From NCBI GenBank assembly GCA_031411995.1, contig JANOCD010000047.1, positions 1 through 64,000 of the forward strand: a stretch of DNA of 64,000 nt, in the 5' to 3' direction. The position numbers and the translations under genes are program-made. Positions 18,080 through 26,538 of this stretch are shown in pieces; position 1 is the stretch's first letter; the number at the start of each line of letters is the position of its first letter. Source of the DNA: Rudanella sp031411995. Lineage in GTDB: Bacteria; Bacteroidota; Bacteroidia; Cytophagales; Spirosomataceae. Under the pieces are notes generated by a model. It saw only the letters and a list, made by a program, of their open reading frames with translations, made no database searches and had not been told where the DNA came from.

Positions 18080-19036
18080 TTACTTCTTCAGTCCCAATTC
18101 AATCAGTCGTTCGTTTAGGAACTCCCCAGCGGTCATGTCGGCATAGAGTTTGGGATGCTCGGCATCAATGCAGGTGTCGAGGCTGCTCAGGTTCATATCG
18201 CCCCTTGGGTGCATGAAAAACGGAATCGAGTAGCGCGATGACCCCATTTTTTCGCGGGGAGGGTTCACCACCTGGTGAATAGTCGATTTGAGTTTGTGGT
18301 TGGTCAATCGGTCGAGCATGTCGCCCACGTTCACCACCACCTGATCGGGCAGGGCCGTAATACCAATCCATTTCCCATCCCGGCGCAGCACTTCCAGGCC
18401 ATCGGCCGAGGCTCCCATGAGCAACGTAATCAGGTTGATGTCGCCATGAGCGGCCGCCCGCACCGCCCCGTCGGGCGTGGTGTTGGGGTCGAGCGGGAAG
18501 TAGTGAAGGGCGCGGAGAATACTGTCGCCATTAGCCACTTTATCTTCGAAATAAGCCTCGGGCAGTTCGAGATAAATCGCAATGGCCCGCAGCAATTGCC
18601 GACCCGTATGTTCGAGGGTGCGGTAGGTTTCGAGGGTGAACTGACCAAATTCGGGGTATTCTTCGGGCAGCACGTTGGCAGGCATATCGCCTATTGGTTC
18701 GGGTTGACCAATATGGTAGAATTCCTTCAGATCGGCCACTTTTGAGCCTTTGGCGGTTTCACGGCCTTTACCCACGTAGCCTCGCTGACCATTCAGTTCG
18801 AGCTTTTCGTACTTTTTCTTGGTGGCATCGTCCGACTGAAAAAAAGCCTTCACTGAACTGTACAGGTTTTTTGTCAACTCTTCCGTAAGCCCGTGGTTCT
18901 TGATGGCCACAAAACCAATGTTGTTGAATGCTCCACCCAATGCTTGTACAAAAGCGGCTTTGCGGGTGGGATCGCCCGAAGTGAAATCCGCCAGATCGAG
19001 CGACGGAATTTCATCATATAGTTGTTGATTGTCCAT
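18080..19036 (-). CDS. 2-oxoglutarate/Fe(II) oxygenase of the isopenicillin N synthase family
   Basis: A 318-residue cytoplasmic protein. The N-terminal DIOX_N domain starts IPSLDL. The jelly-roll core has Fe ligands His197-x-Asp199 (AAHGDINL) and His254 (STIHQVV), plus the 2-oxoglutarate-binding Arg268-x-Ser270 (SSRYSIPFF). It should hydroxylate or desaturate a small molecule using O2 and 2-oxoglutarate. The substrate cannot be inferred. chrA begins 5 bp after its stop, so they may be co-transcribed. Confidence 0.88.
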   Translation of the reverse strand: MDNQQLYDEIPSLDLADFTSGDPTRKAAFVQALGGAFNNIGFVAIKNHGLTEELTKNLYSSVKAFFQSDDATKKKYEKLELNGQRGYVGKGRETAKGSKVADLKEFYHIGQPEPIGDMPANVLPEEYPEFGQFTLETYRTLEHTGRQLLRAIAIYLELPEAYFEDKVANGDSILRALHYFPLDPNTTPDGAVRAAAHGDINLITLLMGASADGLEVLRRDGKWIGITALPDQVVVNVGDMLDRLTNHKLKSTIHQVVNPPREKMGSSRYSIPFFMHPRGDMNLSSLDTCIDAEHPKLYADMTAGEFLNERLIELGLKK

Positions 19037-19213
19037 ACGTACTTATTCTTTGGACGAAATTACTACATCCTGACGAAAAGGGGACTATTTTTGGGAAAGG
19101 GGGCCACAGATCCCCCGCAAGATAACTTTCAGAATGGTTTGTAGGTCTGCGTTGTAGTTTTACAAAATACGTAGTACTCAATAGGCACTATTTGCTGGCT
19201 TGCTCAATTCGTT

Positions 19214-20752
19214 ATGGATAATCAGTCAACCAGGGTTGACACTATACCCACTTCACTATGGCAAAAAGCACTTGATTTATCGGCAAGTGCTATTTTAGTT
19301 TTTGAGTTAGTAAAAACTAATGACAGCCCCGATGCACAATTTCTGGTTCAATTGATGAACCGACGGGCTGAACAGATACTCGGTTTTTCGCGGGACGAAC
19401 TGATCGGACGATTTGTACACGACTTATCGCCAACGGCACTGAATCACCCACTTTGGGCTGATATCGAGACGGTTGCCCTTACCGGAAAAGCGCATCGCCG
19501 GGAATCGTTTTACCATCTCAGCCGCTCCGGGCTGGCAGCCTGGTTCGACGTTTTTATTGAGCCAACCGACGACCGGCGGTCTGCTGTTGTTTCGTTCAAC
19601 GATATAACGGAATGGAAACAAACCCAGCAAAATTTACTGAGCGACTCTATTTTGTTTAAAGCCCTGTCGTCTACAGTGCCCGAAATGGGCGTGGTTGCCA
19701 TTGATTTCTTTCGCAAAATTGCCCTGGCCAACGGAAGCTTACCGGGTCTGTTTAAAAGCCCTGATGCCGACAATTTGATTGGCCATCGGTTTCTCGAGAC
19801 CATCGGTTCACAGTTTGCCCACGACTGGCTACGATACATTACCACCGCGTTCGACGGTGAGCAACACTATTTCACAACCCAATGGGACGGGTCGCGGTGC
19901 GAGGTTTATGTGGGGCCGGTGAGCAATGCCAATGGACAAATTGTGATGGTGCTGGCCGTTTTCAAAAACGTGTCGGAGCAGTATCAACAACAACAGGCTC
20001 TCCAGCAAGCCAACATGTCGCTCCATCGGTCCAACGAAAGCCTGGAACGATTTGCCTACGTAGCCTCCCACGATTTGCAGGAACCACTCCGAAAAATTCG
20101 TTCGTTTGGCGAAATTCTGAATGCCCGTTACGCAGCTCAGATCGACGATATGGGCCGCGATATGCTCAGTCGGATGCAGTCGGCAGCGGGTCGGATGGAC
20201 GAATTGATTCGCTCACTTCTCAGTTTTTCGCGAATCAATACCGCGGTTGTCATACCGTCTTTAGTGGACTTGAACCAGGTTTTCGCCGGTATACAGGGCG
20301 ATCTGGAGATGGTTATCCAGGAGAAAAAAGCCACGATAACTATTCAGGCTCCGCTCCCAACGGTGCCCGGCGACGAGCCCCAACTGCGGCAGCTTTTTCA
20401 GAATTTATTAACGAACGGGCTGAAATTCATGGCTCCCGAAGTCGAACCAACCATAAACGTATCGGCCCGTATCGTAGACGGTGCGGATACTCTACCTCAT
20501 CTCGATACGGGCCGAAAGCAACAAACTCAATACGCCGAAATCAGCGTGGCAGACAATGGCATTGGCATTGCCAGAGAAAATTTCGATACCATCTTCGGGC
20601 TTTTCACCCGTTTGCACAGCCGAACGGTATACGCTGGCACCGGCATTGGATTAGCCACCACCAAGCGCGTGGTCGAAAATCACGGCGGAGCTATTTCCGT
20701 TGACAGTGAACAGGGAAAAGGCACCACGTTCAGGGTGTATTTGCCGATGTAG
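19214..20752 (+). CDS. Soluble PAS-domain sensor histidine kinase
   Basis: A 512-residue protein without membrane helices. PAS domain 1 lies at about 20-135, ending ITEWKQTQQ. PAS domain 2 lies at about 145-255. A short coiled coil leads into HisKA with AYVASHDLQEPLRKI (His286). The HATPase has a QNLLTNGLKF N box, VADNGIGIA, FTRLHSR and GTGIGLAT. This is the common cytoplasmic hybrid-less, phytochrome-like kinase layout. No response regulator is next to it. It converges on sod with a 7-bp gap. Confidence 0.9.
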   Translation: MDNQSTRVDTIPTSLWQKALDLSASAILVFELVKTNDSPDAQFLVQLMNRRAEQILGFSRDELIGRFVHDLSPTALNHPLWADIETVALTGKAHRRESFYHLSRSGLAAWFDVFIEPTDDRRSAVVSFNDITEWKQTQQNLLSDSILFKALSSTVPEMGVVAIDFFRKIALANGSLPGLFKSPDADNLIGHRFLETIGSQFAHDWLRYITTAFDGEQHYFTTQWDGSRCEVYVGPVSNANGQIVMVLAVFKNVSEQYQQQQALQQANMSLHRSNESLERFAYVASHDLQEPLRKIRSFGEILNARYAAQIDDMGRDMLSRMQSAAGRMDELIRSLLSFSRINTAVVIPSLVDLNQVFAGIQGDLEMVIQEKKATITIQAPLPTVPGDEPQLRQLFQNLLTNGLKFMAPEVEPTINVSARIVDGADTLPHLDTGRKQQTQYAEISVADNGIGIARENFDTIFGLFTRLHSRTVYAGTGIGLATTKRVVENHGGAISVDSEQGKGTTFRVYLPM

Positions 20753-20759
20753 AACCAGG

Positions 20760-21455
20760 TTATCCGAAATTCTTACCGATCTTATCCCAGTCATACACAT
20801 TCCAGGCAGCCGCTACATAGTCGGGGCGTTTGTTCTGGTATTTGAGATAGTAAGCGTGTTCCCACACGTCCAGACCCATCAGCGGGGTGCCTTTTTTCTC
20901 AGCGAGTGCCATCAGCGGGTTGTCCTGATTGGGCGATGTGGTAATTTCCACCTCGTTGCCGTTCTTGATGAGCCATACCCAGCCCGAACCGAAACGGCCT
21001 GTGGCAGCTTTCAACCATTCGGCCTTGAAGGCATCGAACGAACCATATTTTTTGGTGATGGCCTCGGCCAGTGCGCCTTTGGGCATTCCTCCGCCTTTGG
21101 GTCCAATCGTGTTCCAGAAGAATGTATGGTTCCAGTGCCCACCAGCGTTATTCCGCACGGCGGCTGGCGTTTTCGCATCGATGGTTTTCACCAGTTCGTC
21201 GATGCTCATTTTAGCCATCGCGGCATTTTCGGGCATCGCCACGGCTTTGTTGAGGTTGTCAACGTAAGCCTTATGGTGCTTGTCATGGTGAATTTCCATG
21301 GTGGCTTTATCAATGTGCGGTTCGAGCGCACCTGCATCAAACGGCAGGGGGGCCAGTTTAAATGGCCCCTCGGCCTGACCAAATCCAAACGTGCGGGTGG
21401 TGGCTAACACTGCCGACCCGGCAAAAGCAATTTTGAGAAATTGAGCGCGATTCAT
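20760..21455 (-). CDS. Exported Fe/Mn superoxide dismutase
   Basis: A 231-residue protein whose N-terminus (MNRAQFLKIAFAGSAVLATT) looks like a signal peptide, followed by a complete SodA/SodB domain. The metal ligands are visible as the first His in MEIHHDKHH, the His of GHWNHTFFW, and Asp and His in LDVWEHAYYLKYQNKR. It dismutates superoxide, here probably in the periplasm. The metal (Fe or Mn) cannot be fixed from sequence alone. A candidate promoter is at 21514-21521. Confidence 0.92.
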   Translation of the reverse strand: MNRAQFLKIAFAGSAVLATTRTFGFGQAEGPFKLAPLPFDAGALEPHIDKATMEIHHDKHHKAYVDNLNKAVAMPENAAMAKMSIDELVKTIDAKTPAAVRNNAGGHWNHTFFWNTIGPKGGGMPKGALAEAITKKYGSFDAFKAEWLKAATGRFGSGWVWLIKNGNEVEITTSPNQDNPLMALAEKKGTPLMGLDVWEHAYYLKYQNKRPDYVAAAWNVYDWDKIGKNFG

Positions 21456-21513
21456 GCAACAGGTGTTTTTTAGAATGTGTGATCCGTTGTGTTCTGAGCA
21501 AATCTGTATCGGG

Positions 21514-21521
21514 CAAATGTA
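21514..21521 (-). promoter_or_regulatory. -7 box of the superoxide dismutase promoter
   Basis: TACATTTG matches TAnnTTTG, 58 bp upstream of the sod ATG. A GTTG (3 of 4 to TTTG) is near the expected -33 distance. Confidence 0.45.
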
Positions 21522-21727
21522 CTACTACCCTTCTATTTCCAACGTGATGCCCGGCTTAGGCTAGCGAAAAATCCAGTATACGAACCTGAAATGAGATATA
21601 GAGGAGCCAGTTAGTTAACCACCGATGCCCCACATAGTTTGTCCTGGCAGAACTCGGTGAATAAATAGAATTTAAGTTTTAACCAATTTTCTATACATTA
21701 GTTGATAGAAACAGCCACGTTACCAGC

Positions 21728-22288
21728 ATGAAAACGATCCTTATTCTCTTCGTCACCTTACTCGTCGGTGCCTGTTCGAGTACCCGGCCCCTACCCGGCC
21801 CGCCACCGCCCATGGACGAAGCCGAATATTATGCCCCCGGTCGAACCGGTGAAGAAGTGGTTAACAGCCGGAAACTCCTGCCCGACCCCATCAATGGTCT
21901 TGGCCAAACCAGCGACCCCAGCATTCGCCTGACCGACATCAGACAAACCGCCAGCTATACGGTGCTCTATATGACGTTTTCCCTCGGCGATCCGCGTGGC
22001 CGCGACTTTACCTACAGCTCGTCGAGCAGTGAGATTTCGATTCAGCCCGACGCGGTGCTGATGCCCAGAGACAGCCGGGATACCTACAAACTGGTGAAAG
22101 CAACGGGCATTCCCACCTATCCGAACTCGGTACAGGTGAAGGGGAATGAGCGCGTCGAATTTGTGCTTTATTTTGAACGCCTGCCCGACACCGTGGAGCA
22201 TTTTGCCATGTTCGAGTGCAAAGGGACCAATACACAAACCTGCTGGAATATTACCGGCATGAAACTGGAGAAAGAAAAAAAGTTGTAA
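21728..22288 (+). CDS. Lipoprotein of unknown function
   Basis: A 186-residue protein with a clear lipobox (VGAC, Cys16), a Pro-rich stretch (PGPPPP) after the Cys, then a probable beta-sandwich. No family was recognised. It is followed 24 bp later by sixA on the same strand and may form an operon with sixA and the small membrane protein. Confidence 0.75.
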   Translation: MKTILILFVTLLVGACSSTRPLPGPPPPMDEAEYYAPGRTGEEVVNSRKLLPDPINGLGQTSDPSIRLTDIRQTASYTVLYMTFSLGDPRGRDFTYSSSSSEISIQPDAVLMPRDSRDTYKLVKATGIPTYPNSVQVKGNERVEFVLYFERLPDTVEHFAMFECKGTNTQTCWNITGMKLEKEKKL

Positions 22289-22312
22289 AGTTGCATTCAC
22301 AAACCATTTCCA

Positions 22313-22813
22313 ATGCAACGCACGTTATACATCGTTCGCCACGCCAAAGCCGAAGACCGTGGTCCGTTTGGACGCGACCACGACCGCGACCTCACCTCCG
22401 ATGGCATTATGGCAGCCGCCCGCGTGGGGCGTAATCTGCATACACGGGGCATCAAACCCGATCAACTCCTGAGTAGCACCGCCAACCGGGCCAGAGATAC
22501 CGCCAAAGTCATGGCCGAACAGCTTGCCATTGATCCTGAGCAGGTTGTTATGGACGATCACCTGTATGAAGGTGGCCCGCGAGCCTATCTGGCTGCCGTG
22601 AACGCGCTACCCGATGCCGCTCAGACAGCTATGATCGTTGGCCACAACCCCGATGTTTCTTACTTTTCGGAATTCTTGACGCATCAGTCGGTTGGATCAA
22701 TGAGCAAAGGGGCCGTTATTGCCATCACCTTCGATGATCTCCCTTGGGCCGAGGTGTCGGGCCGAACCGGGACGCTGGCTTTTCAGGTTTCACCAAAGGA
22801 ATTAACCGAATAG
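22313..22813 (+). CDS. sixA: SixA-type histidine phosphatase
   Basis: A 166-residue member of the histidine phosphatase superfamily: IVRHAKAE with phospho-His acceptor His10, LLSSTANRARDTA, and the second catalytic His in VGHNPDVS. The short length without inserts fits SixA, which dephosphorylates phosphohistidine proteins; other small phosphoesters are possible. A one-helix membrane protein gene follows after 17 bp. Confidence 0.85.
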   Translation: MQRTLYIVRHAKAEDRGPFGRDHDRDLTSDGIMAAARVGRNLHTRGIKPDQLLSSTANRARDTAKVMAEQLAIDPEQVVMDDHLYEGGPRAYLAAVNALPDAAQTAMIVGHNPDVSYFSEFLTHQSVGSMSKGAVIAITFDDLPWAEVSGRTGTLAFQVSPKELTE

Positions 22814-22830
22814 CCACTTACCCACTCCTC

Positions 22831-23031
22831 ATGAATCGTAATCGCCGACTCTTTATTATTATTTTTCTGGCGTTTTTGTTCGTCGTCATCCTGATCACCA
22901 TCGACATGGCCCGACGAACGACTGCCCCCTGGAATCGTCGCAAACAGGTGGAGCGGGCACTGCCCGGCGAAACCCAATCGCCGGTCGATGGCACCGCTAT
23001 CGACACCACCGGGCTGGACACGCTGCGATAG
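22831..23031 (+). CDS. Small single-helix membrane protein
   Basis: A 66-residue protein with a positively charged start (MNRNRRLF), one membrane helix (about 7-25) and a polar tail. It lies 17 bp after sixA on the same strand. A longer in-frame ORF starting at 22744 overlaps sixA and is unlikely. The function is unknown. Confidence 0.6.
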   Translation: MNRNRRLFIIIFLAFLFVVILITIDMARRTTAPWNRRKQVERALPGETQSPVDGTAIDTTGLDTLR

Positions 23032-23060
23032 AAAGTCTCAAGTCTGGCAATGTCTAACGC

Positions 23061-24242
23061 TCATAAATTCTCTTTCAGCACGGCCACGAAAGCATCCACA
23101 TCGTTCTCGTTGTTGTAGACATTGGGCGAAACCCGCAACGCCCGGCCTCGCACCGAAACCGATACTTTTCGAGCCAGCAACGCCTGCTGAACCGCCACCG
23201 GATCGGCTGTGTGGGGCAACCACAGACCCAGCAAATGATGGCTTCGCCAGGGGTCGTCTTCCACCCGGCACCCCACGGCTTCAAGGTCGGTGAGGGCATC
23301 GGCCATCAGGTCGCGGGCATACATTTGGATGGTTTCGGGTTGCCAGTGCGTGAGCTGGGTGAGGGATGCTTCGAGCATGGGCATGTGGATAAAATGGCTC
23401 TGTTCGCCCACATTGTAGCGGTAGGCTTTCGGTCGATACGTGGGTTGGTATTCGGTCAGGCGGTGAAACTGTTCGCTGTTCACGCGGGCCATCCAGGTTT
23501 CTTCGAGCGGGATTCCATCATCGAAAGCTTCACCAAAATAGGCCAAACCCGTTGAATATGGCCCCATCAGCCATTTGTAGCCCACACAAACCAGTGCGTC
23601 GGGCCGAATGCGGTCAAGATCGAATGGCATTGCCCCAACAGACTGCGTTCCGTCGATGGCGAGCCATGCTCCCACCTCTTTGGCCCGGCTTGAAATGGCT
23701 TCCAGATCGAACCGGATGCCGTACATCCAATGCACAGGCGGCACCACCACCAGGGCTGTTTTGGCGTTGATCGTGTTTAGTAATTGCTCATTCCAAACGG
23801 GGCCTCGTGGCATCTCGGCAGGCATCGGCACCGTCACGATTTCCAGTCCCAGCTCGGCACTGACCCGCTCCCAGGCATACACATCGCTCGGAAACTCCCC
23901 GTCGACCAACACGATTTGCTGACCCCGCGCTATCCCCGGTTTTCGGTGCAGATTACGTGCCACCACACCCATTGCGTAGGACACCGACGGAACCACAGCG
24001 ATGCGGTCGGGGTCGGCATTGTTGATGAGGCCCGAAAAGAGTTGCCGTACCCGCATGGGTTGCTCAAAAAAATGAGCAGCCGTAAGCGAAAACGGATTGG
24101 TTTGCAAACGAATAGCGGCCACCCCTGCCTGTTCGACAGCCCGGCTAAATGGTCCGCGAGTGGCGCAGTTGAGATAGCGAATATCCGCTGGCAACGAAAA
24201 TTTGTCTTTCTGACACGTGAGTTGGAGACGATTAACGATCAT
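23061..24242 (-). CDS. PLP-dependent aminotransferase class V / cysteine desulfurase-like
   Basis: A 393-residue fold-type I PLP enzyme. Motifs are LNCATRGP near the N-terminus, PPVHWMYG, LAIDGTQSVG (Asp binding the pyridine N), and the PLP Lys in VGYKWLMGPYS. It belongs to the class V group with isopenicillin N epimerase and selenocysteine lyase relatives; the real substrate is unknown. It is divergent from the methyltransferase at 24313, with an inverted repeat between them. Confidence 0.85.
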   Translation of the reverse strand: MIVNRLQLTCQKDKFSLPADIRYLNCATRGPFSRAVEQAGVAAIRLQTNPFSLTAAHFFEQPMRVRQLFSGLINNADPDRIAVVPSVSYAMGVVARNLHRKPGIARGQQIVLVDGEFPSDVYAWERVSAELGLEIVTVPMPAEMPRGPVWNEQLLNTINAKTALVVVPPVHWMYGIRFDLEAISSRAKEVGAWLAIDGTQSVGAMPFDLDRIRPDALVCVGYKWLMGPYSTGLAYFGEAFDDGIPLEETWMARVNSEQFHRLTEYQPTYRPKAYRYNVGEQSHFIHMPMLEASLTQLTHWQPETIQMYARDLMADALTDLEAVGCRVEDDPWRSHHLLGLWLPHTADPVAVQQALLARKVSVSVRGRALRVSPNVYNNENDVDAFVAVLKENL

Positions 24243-24260
24243 TCTGGAAAATTGGTTGTT

Positions 24261-24313
24261 TTTTTGTAGAGACCGTGCCGGCGGACCGGCAACATCTTAC
24301 GTCTCTACAAAAA
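24261..24313. repeat. Compound inverted repeat ending on the methyltransferase start codon
   Basis: Perfect 13-bp arms TTTTTGTAGAGAC (24261-24273) and GTCTCTACAAAAA (24301-24313) enclose a second perfect palindrome, TGCCGG-CGGA-CCGGCA. The right arm ends on the A of the ATG at 24313. It looks like a dispersed palindromic element rather than a terminator. Confidence 0.8.
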
Positions 24314-24906
24314 TGAACAAAATTATCTCTTTCGTAAAGCGGAAAATTTTCCGAATCAACCGCGACCGCTGGAACCATCAATACAACAAAGGCCTTTGGG
24401 ATGGCCTCAAAGCAATGGACGAACTCGCCCGGTTCAGCGTAATTGTGGGGTATGTTAAATTTCTGAAACCTAGCCAGAACGGGCAAGGTCCTCATATTCT
24501 GGAAATTGGGTGTGGCGAGGGTTTATTGCAACAACGTTTACAATCGCAAAACTACAGTCGTTTTGTAGGCACCGACATTTCAGATCTGGCGATTCAGAAA
24601 GCAGCCGACGATGCAGGCGACGACAAAAGCACGTATCTGGTGGCCGACATGGACACATATAAGCCTGATGGTCAGTTTGATATGATTATTTTCAACGAGG
24701 TCATCTATTACAGCAAGCACCCTCTGAAAACCCTGCAACGGCTGGCCACCTATCTTAAACCCGATGGCTTGCTCATTGTAACCATCAACGACCACAAACA
24801 CAGTGCTGAACTCTGGGAGGCCATCAAGGACGGATTTGCCCTGCTCGACGAAGCCACGACCATCACCTCAAAAGGCAAATGTGTTTGCAAGGTGTTGAGG
24901 GGATGA
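24313..24906 (+). CDS. Class I SAM-dependent methyltransferase
   Basis: A 197-residue protein. The basic N-terminus (KRKIFRINRDRWNHQYNKG) is followed by a Rossmann methyltransferase core: ILEIGCGEGLL (motif I), VGTDIS (second strand acidic residue), VADMDTY, FDMIIFNEVIYY (motif IV-like) and LKPDGLLIVTI. The substrate is unknown. The ATG lies in the right arm of an inverted repeat, so translation could be affected by that hairpin. Confidence 0.82.
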   Translation: MNKIISFVKRKIFRINRDRWNHQYNKGLWDGLKAMDELARFSVIVGYVKFLKPSQNGQGPHILEIGCGEGLLQQRLQSQNYSRFVGTDISDLAIQKAADDAGDDKSTYLVADMDTYKPDGQFDMIIFNEVIYYSKHPLKTLQRLATYLKPDGLLIVTINDHKHSAELWEAIKDGFALLDEATTITSKGKCVCKVLRG

Positions 24907-25068
24907 ATAGCAGCACCCCAACTTTGGTCCGGGAGAAATTATTAACCTGAAATCCAAGGCCTACACTATTACGTATATACAACATAGCATCTGACTGATT
25001 GGCCTTCAACATTTTGTTTGAGCAAGTTGACCATCAGTTTATTGGCGAGAAAATTGGGTTTGAAAGTA
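24907..25068. other. Gene-free stretch before the candidate small RNA
   Basis: No coding frame or known RNA was recognised in this AT-rich interval. With the small RNA and its promoter it forms the 266-bp gap between the methyltransferase and xerD. Confidence 0.5.
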
Positions 25069-25093
25069 TGGCATGATTTATGCGTTAAATTTG
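25069..25093 (+). promoter_or_regulatory. Candidate sigma-54-type promoter, overlapping a TAnnTTTG box
   Basis: TGGCATGATTTATGCG at 25069-25084 keeps the invariant GG and GC of sigma-54 promoters at the correct 10-nt separation, and matches most of TGGCAC-N5-TTGC. TAAATTTG at 25086-25093 also fits the housekeeping -7 box, with a TTTG 23 bp before it. Either would start transcription near 25095-25100. Confidence 0.45.
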
Positions 25094-25094
25094 A

Positions 25095-25197
25095 TATTAT
25101 CATTCATACAATCATCGAGTAATAACATAGTGGTTTAGGTTAGGGTTAACAGGAGTATGGGACTCCCCGTGGTCAATGGCTACGGGGAGTTTTTTTT
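25095..25197 (+). ncRNA. Candidate small RNA of about 100 nt
   Basis: A promoter at 25069-25093 and a strong intrinsic terminator at 25162-25197 bracket about 100 nt of intergenic DNA that has no credible coding frame. The transcript would contain GGTTTAGGTTAGGGTTAACAG before the terminator hairpin. It runs antisense to the last codons of xerD, whose stop codon lies in the terminator loop. It matches no RNA family that I recognise. Confidence 0.45.
25162..25197 (+). terminator. Intrinsic terminator of the candidate small RNA
   Basis: ACTCCCCGT and ACGGGGAGT form a perfect 9-bp stem around an 11-nt loop, followed by seven more T. The T-run is on the + strand only; read on the - strand there is none, so it does not serve xerD. 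Confidence 0.85.
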
Positions 25198-26093
25198 CGT
25201 CCTCTCGGATGATAGTCGATCATGGTCTGGGTGAGAAAGTCGCGGTCGAGGTGGGTGTAGATTTCGGTGGTGGTGATGGATTCGTGGCCCAGCATCTGCT
25301 GCACCGCCCGGAGGTCGGCCCCGCCTTCGATCAGGTGGGTGGCAAACGAATGCCGGAACGTGTGCGGGCTAATTGTTTTGTGAATTCCTACCTCGGCAGC
25401 CACCCGTTTAATCATGGTAAACACCGAAATCCGCGACAACGAACTGCCCCGCTGATTTAGGAAAACCCGGTCGAGAGCTTCTTTTTTTACATCGAGCATT
25501 ACCCGCACCGAGTCGATATAGGTTTGCGTGTAGTGCATGGCATCCTTGCCGATTGGCACCAGTCGAACCTTGCTTCCCTTGCCCATTACCCGCAAAAATC
25601 CTACGTCGAAATAGCAGTTCGTGATTCGCAAATCGAGCAGTTCCGACACCCGCAAGCCCGAACTATAGAGCACTTCCATCATGGCCCGGTCGCGGGGGCC
25701 TGCCGGGGTAGAGAGGTCAACGGAGTCAAGCATCAACTCAATTTCGGGGAAACTGAGCGTGTCGGGCAGCTTGCGAACGGTTTTAGGCCCTTCGATCAGT
25801 TGGGTTGGGTCGTGGTCGATCAGGTTTTCGAGGAGCAAGTATTTGTAAAAAGATTTCAAGCCCGACAGGATCCGGGCCTGACTCTGCGCTGTTAGGCCCA
25901 ACTCGCTCAGATAAGCCAGAAACCCGAACAAATGACCTTCGTTTACCTGATTAGGGTTCACAGCTGCGCCGTGTAACGCGAGATATTGCCACAGCTTAAC
26001 GGCATCGTGTTCATAAGCCTCCACCGAGTTTTCGGCCAGCGACCGCTCCAATTTCAGATAACTAATGAAGCTGTTGATATAACTTTGCCACAT
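25173..26093 (-). CDS. xerD: Tyrosine recombinase XerD
   Basis: A 306-residue protein from the ATG at 26093. It has an N-terminal SAM-like core-binding domain (FISYLKLERSLAENSVEAY) and a catalytic domain with Arg in SSGLRVSELL, the beta-hairpin Lys region (GKGSKVR), HTFRHSFATHL (His-x-x-Arg), LGHESITTTEIYTHL (His and the Tyr nucleophile). Length and layout match XerD, which resolves chromosome dimers at dif. The N-terminus MWQSYINSF fits the family, so the further upstream start at 26132 was rejected. Its start codon is 1 bp from that of divergent aroQ. Confidence 0.92.
   Translation of the reverse strand: MWQSYINSFISYLKLERSLAENSVEAYEHDAVKLWQYLALHGAAVNPNQVNEGHLFGFLAYLSELGLTAQSQARILSGLKSFYKYLLLENLIDHDPTQLIEGPKTVRKLPDTLSFPEIELMLDSVDLSTPAGPRDRAMMEVLYSSGLRVSELLDLRITNCYFDVGFLRVMGKGSKVRLVPIGKDAMHYTQTYIDSVRVMLDVKKEALDRVFLNQRGSSLSRISVFTMIKRVAAEVGIHKTISPHTFRHSFATHLIEGGADLRAVQQMLGHESITTTEIYTHLDRDFLTQTMIDYHPRGRKKTPRSH
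26080..26087 (+). promoter_or_regulatory. -7 box of aroQ, inside xerD
   Basis: TAACTTTG matches TAnnTTTG and lies 7 nt upstream of the aroQ ATG, within the first codons of divergent xerD. This implies a very short or absent aroQ leader. No convincing -33 box was found. Confidence 0.4.
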
Positions 26094-26094
26094 A

Positions 26095-26538
26095 ATGAAA
26101 AAGATCCTGATTCTGAACGGCCCGAACCTCAATTTGTTGGGGAAGCGCGAGCCGCATATTTACGGAAGCCGCACCTTCGTCGATTACCTGAAAACAATCG
26201 AGGACCAGTTCCCGGAGGTGCAAATTCACTATTTTCAGTCAAACCACGAAGGTGAACTGATTGATAAAATTCACGAACTCGGTTTCACCATCGACGGCAT
26301 CGTGATTAATGCAGGTGCTTATACTCACACGTCCATCGCCATTGCCGATGCGCTGTCGGCCATCACGGCCCCTACGGTGGAGGTACATATTTCCAATGTT
26401 CACGCCCGCGAATCGTTCCGGCACCACAGCTATTTATCGGCCAAATGTAAGGGTGTGATTGTGGGCCTGGGGCTAATGGGATATGAATTGGCTGTAAGGT
26501 ATTTGATTCAGGAAATAGGAGTGAGGAGTGAGGAGTGA
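26095..26538 (+). CDS. aroQ: Type II 3-dehydroquinate dehydratase
   Basis: A 147-residue protein with the full AroQ signature: ILILNGPNLNLLGKREP, the catalytic Tyr in HIYGS, FQSNHEGELID, VINAGAYTHTSIAI, and VEVHISNVHARESFRHHS (catalytic His). It dehydrates 3-dehydroquinate to 3-dehydroshikimate; aroB lies about 10 kb away. The last six residues (GVRSEE) and the stop are encoded by three GGAGTGA repeats, so the C-terminus seems to have been replaced by repeat DNA. Confidence 0.95.
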   Translation: MKKILILNGPNLNLLGKREPHIYGSRTFVDYLKTIEDQFPEVQIHYFQSNHEGELIDKIHELGFTIDGIVINAGAYTHTSIAIADALSAITAPTVEVHISNVHARESFRHHSYLSAKCKGVIVGLGLMGYELAVRYLIQEIGVRSEE

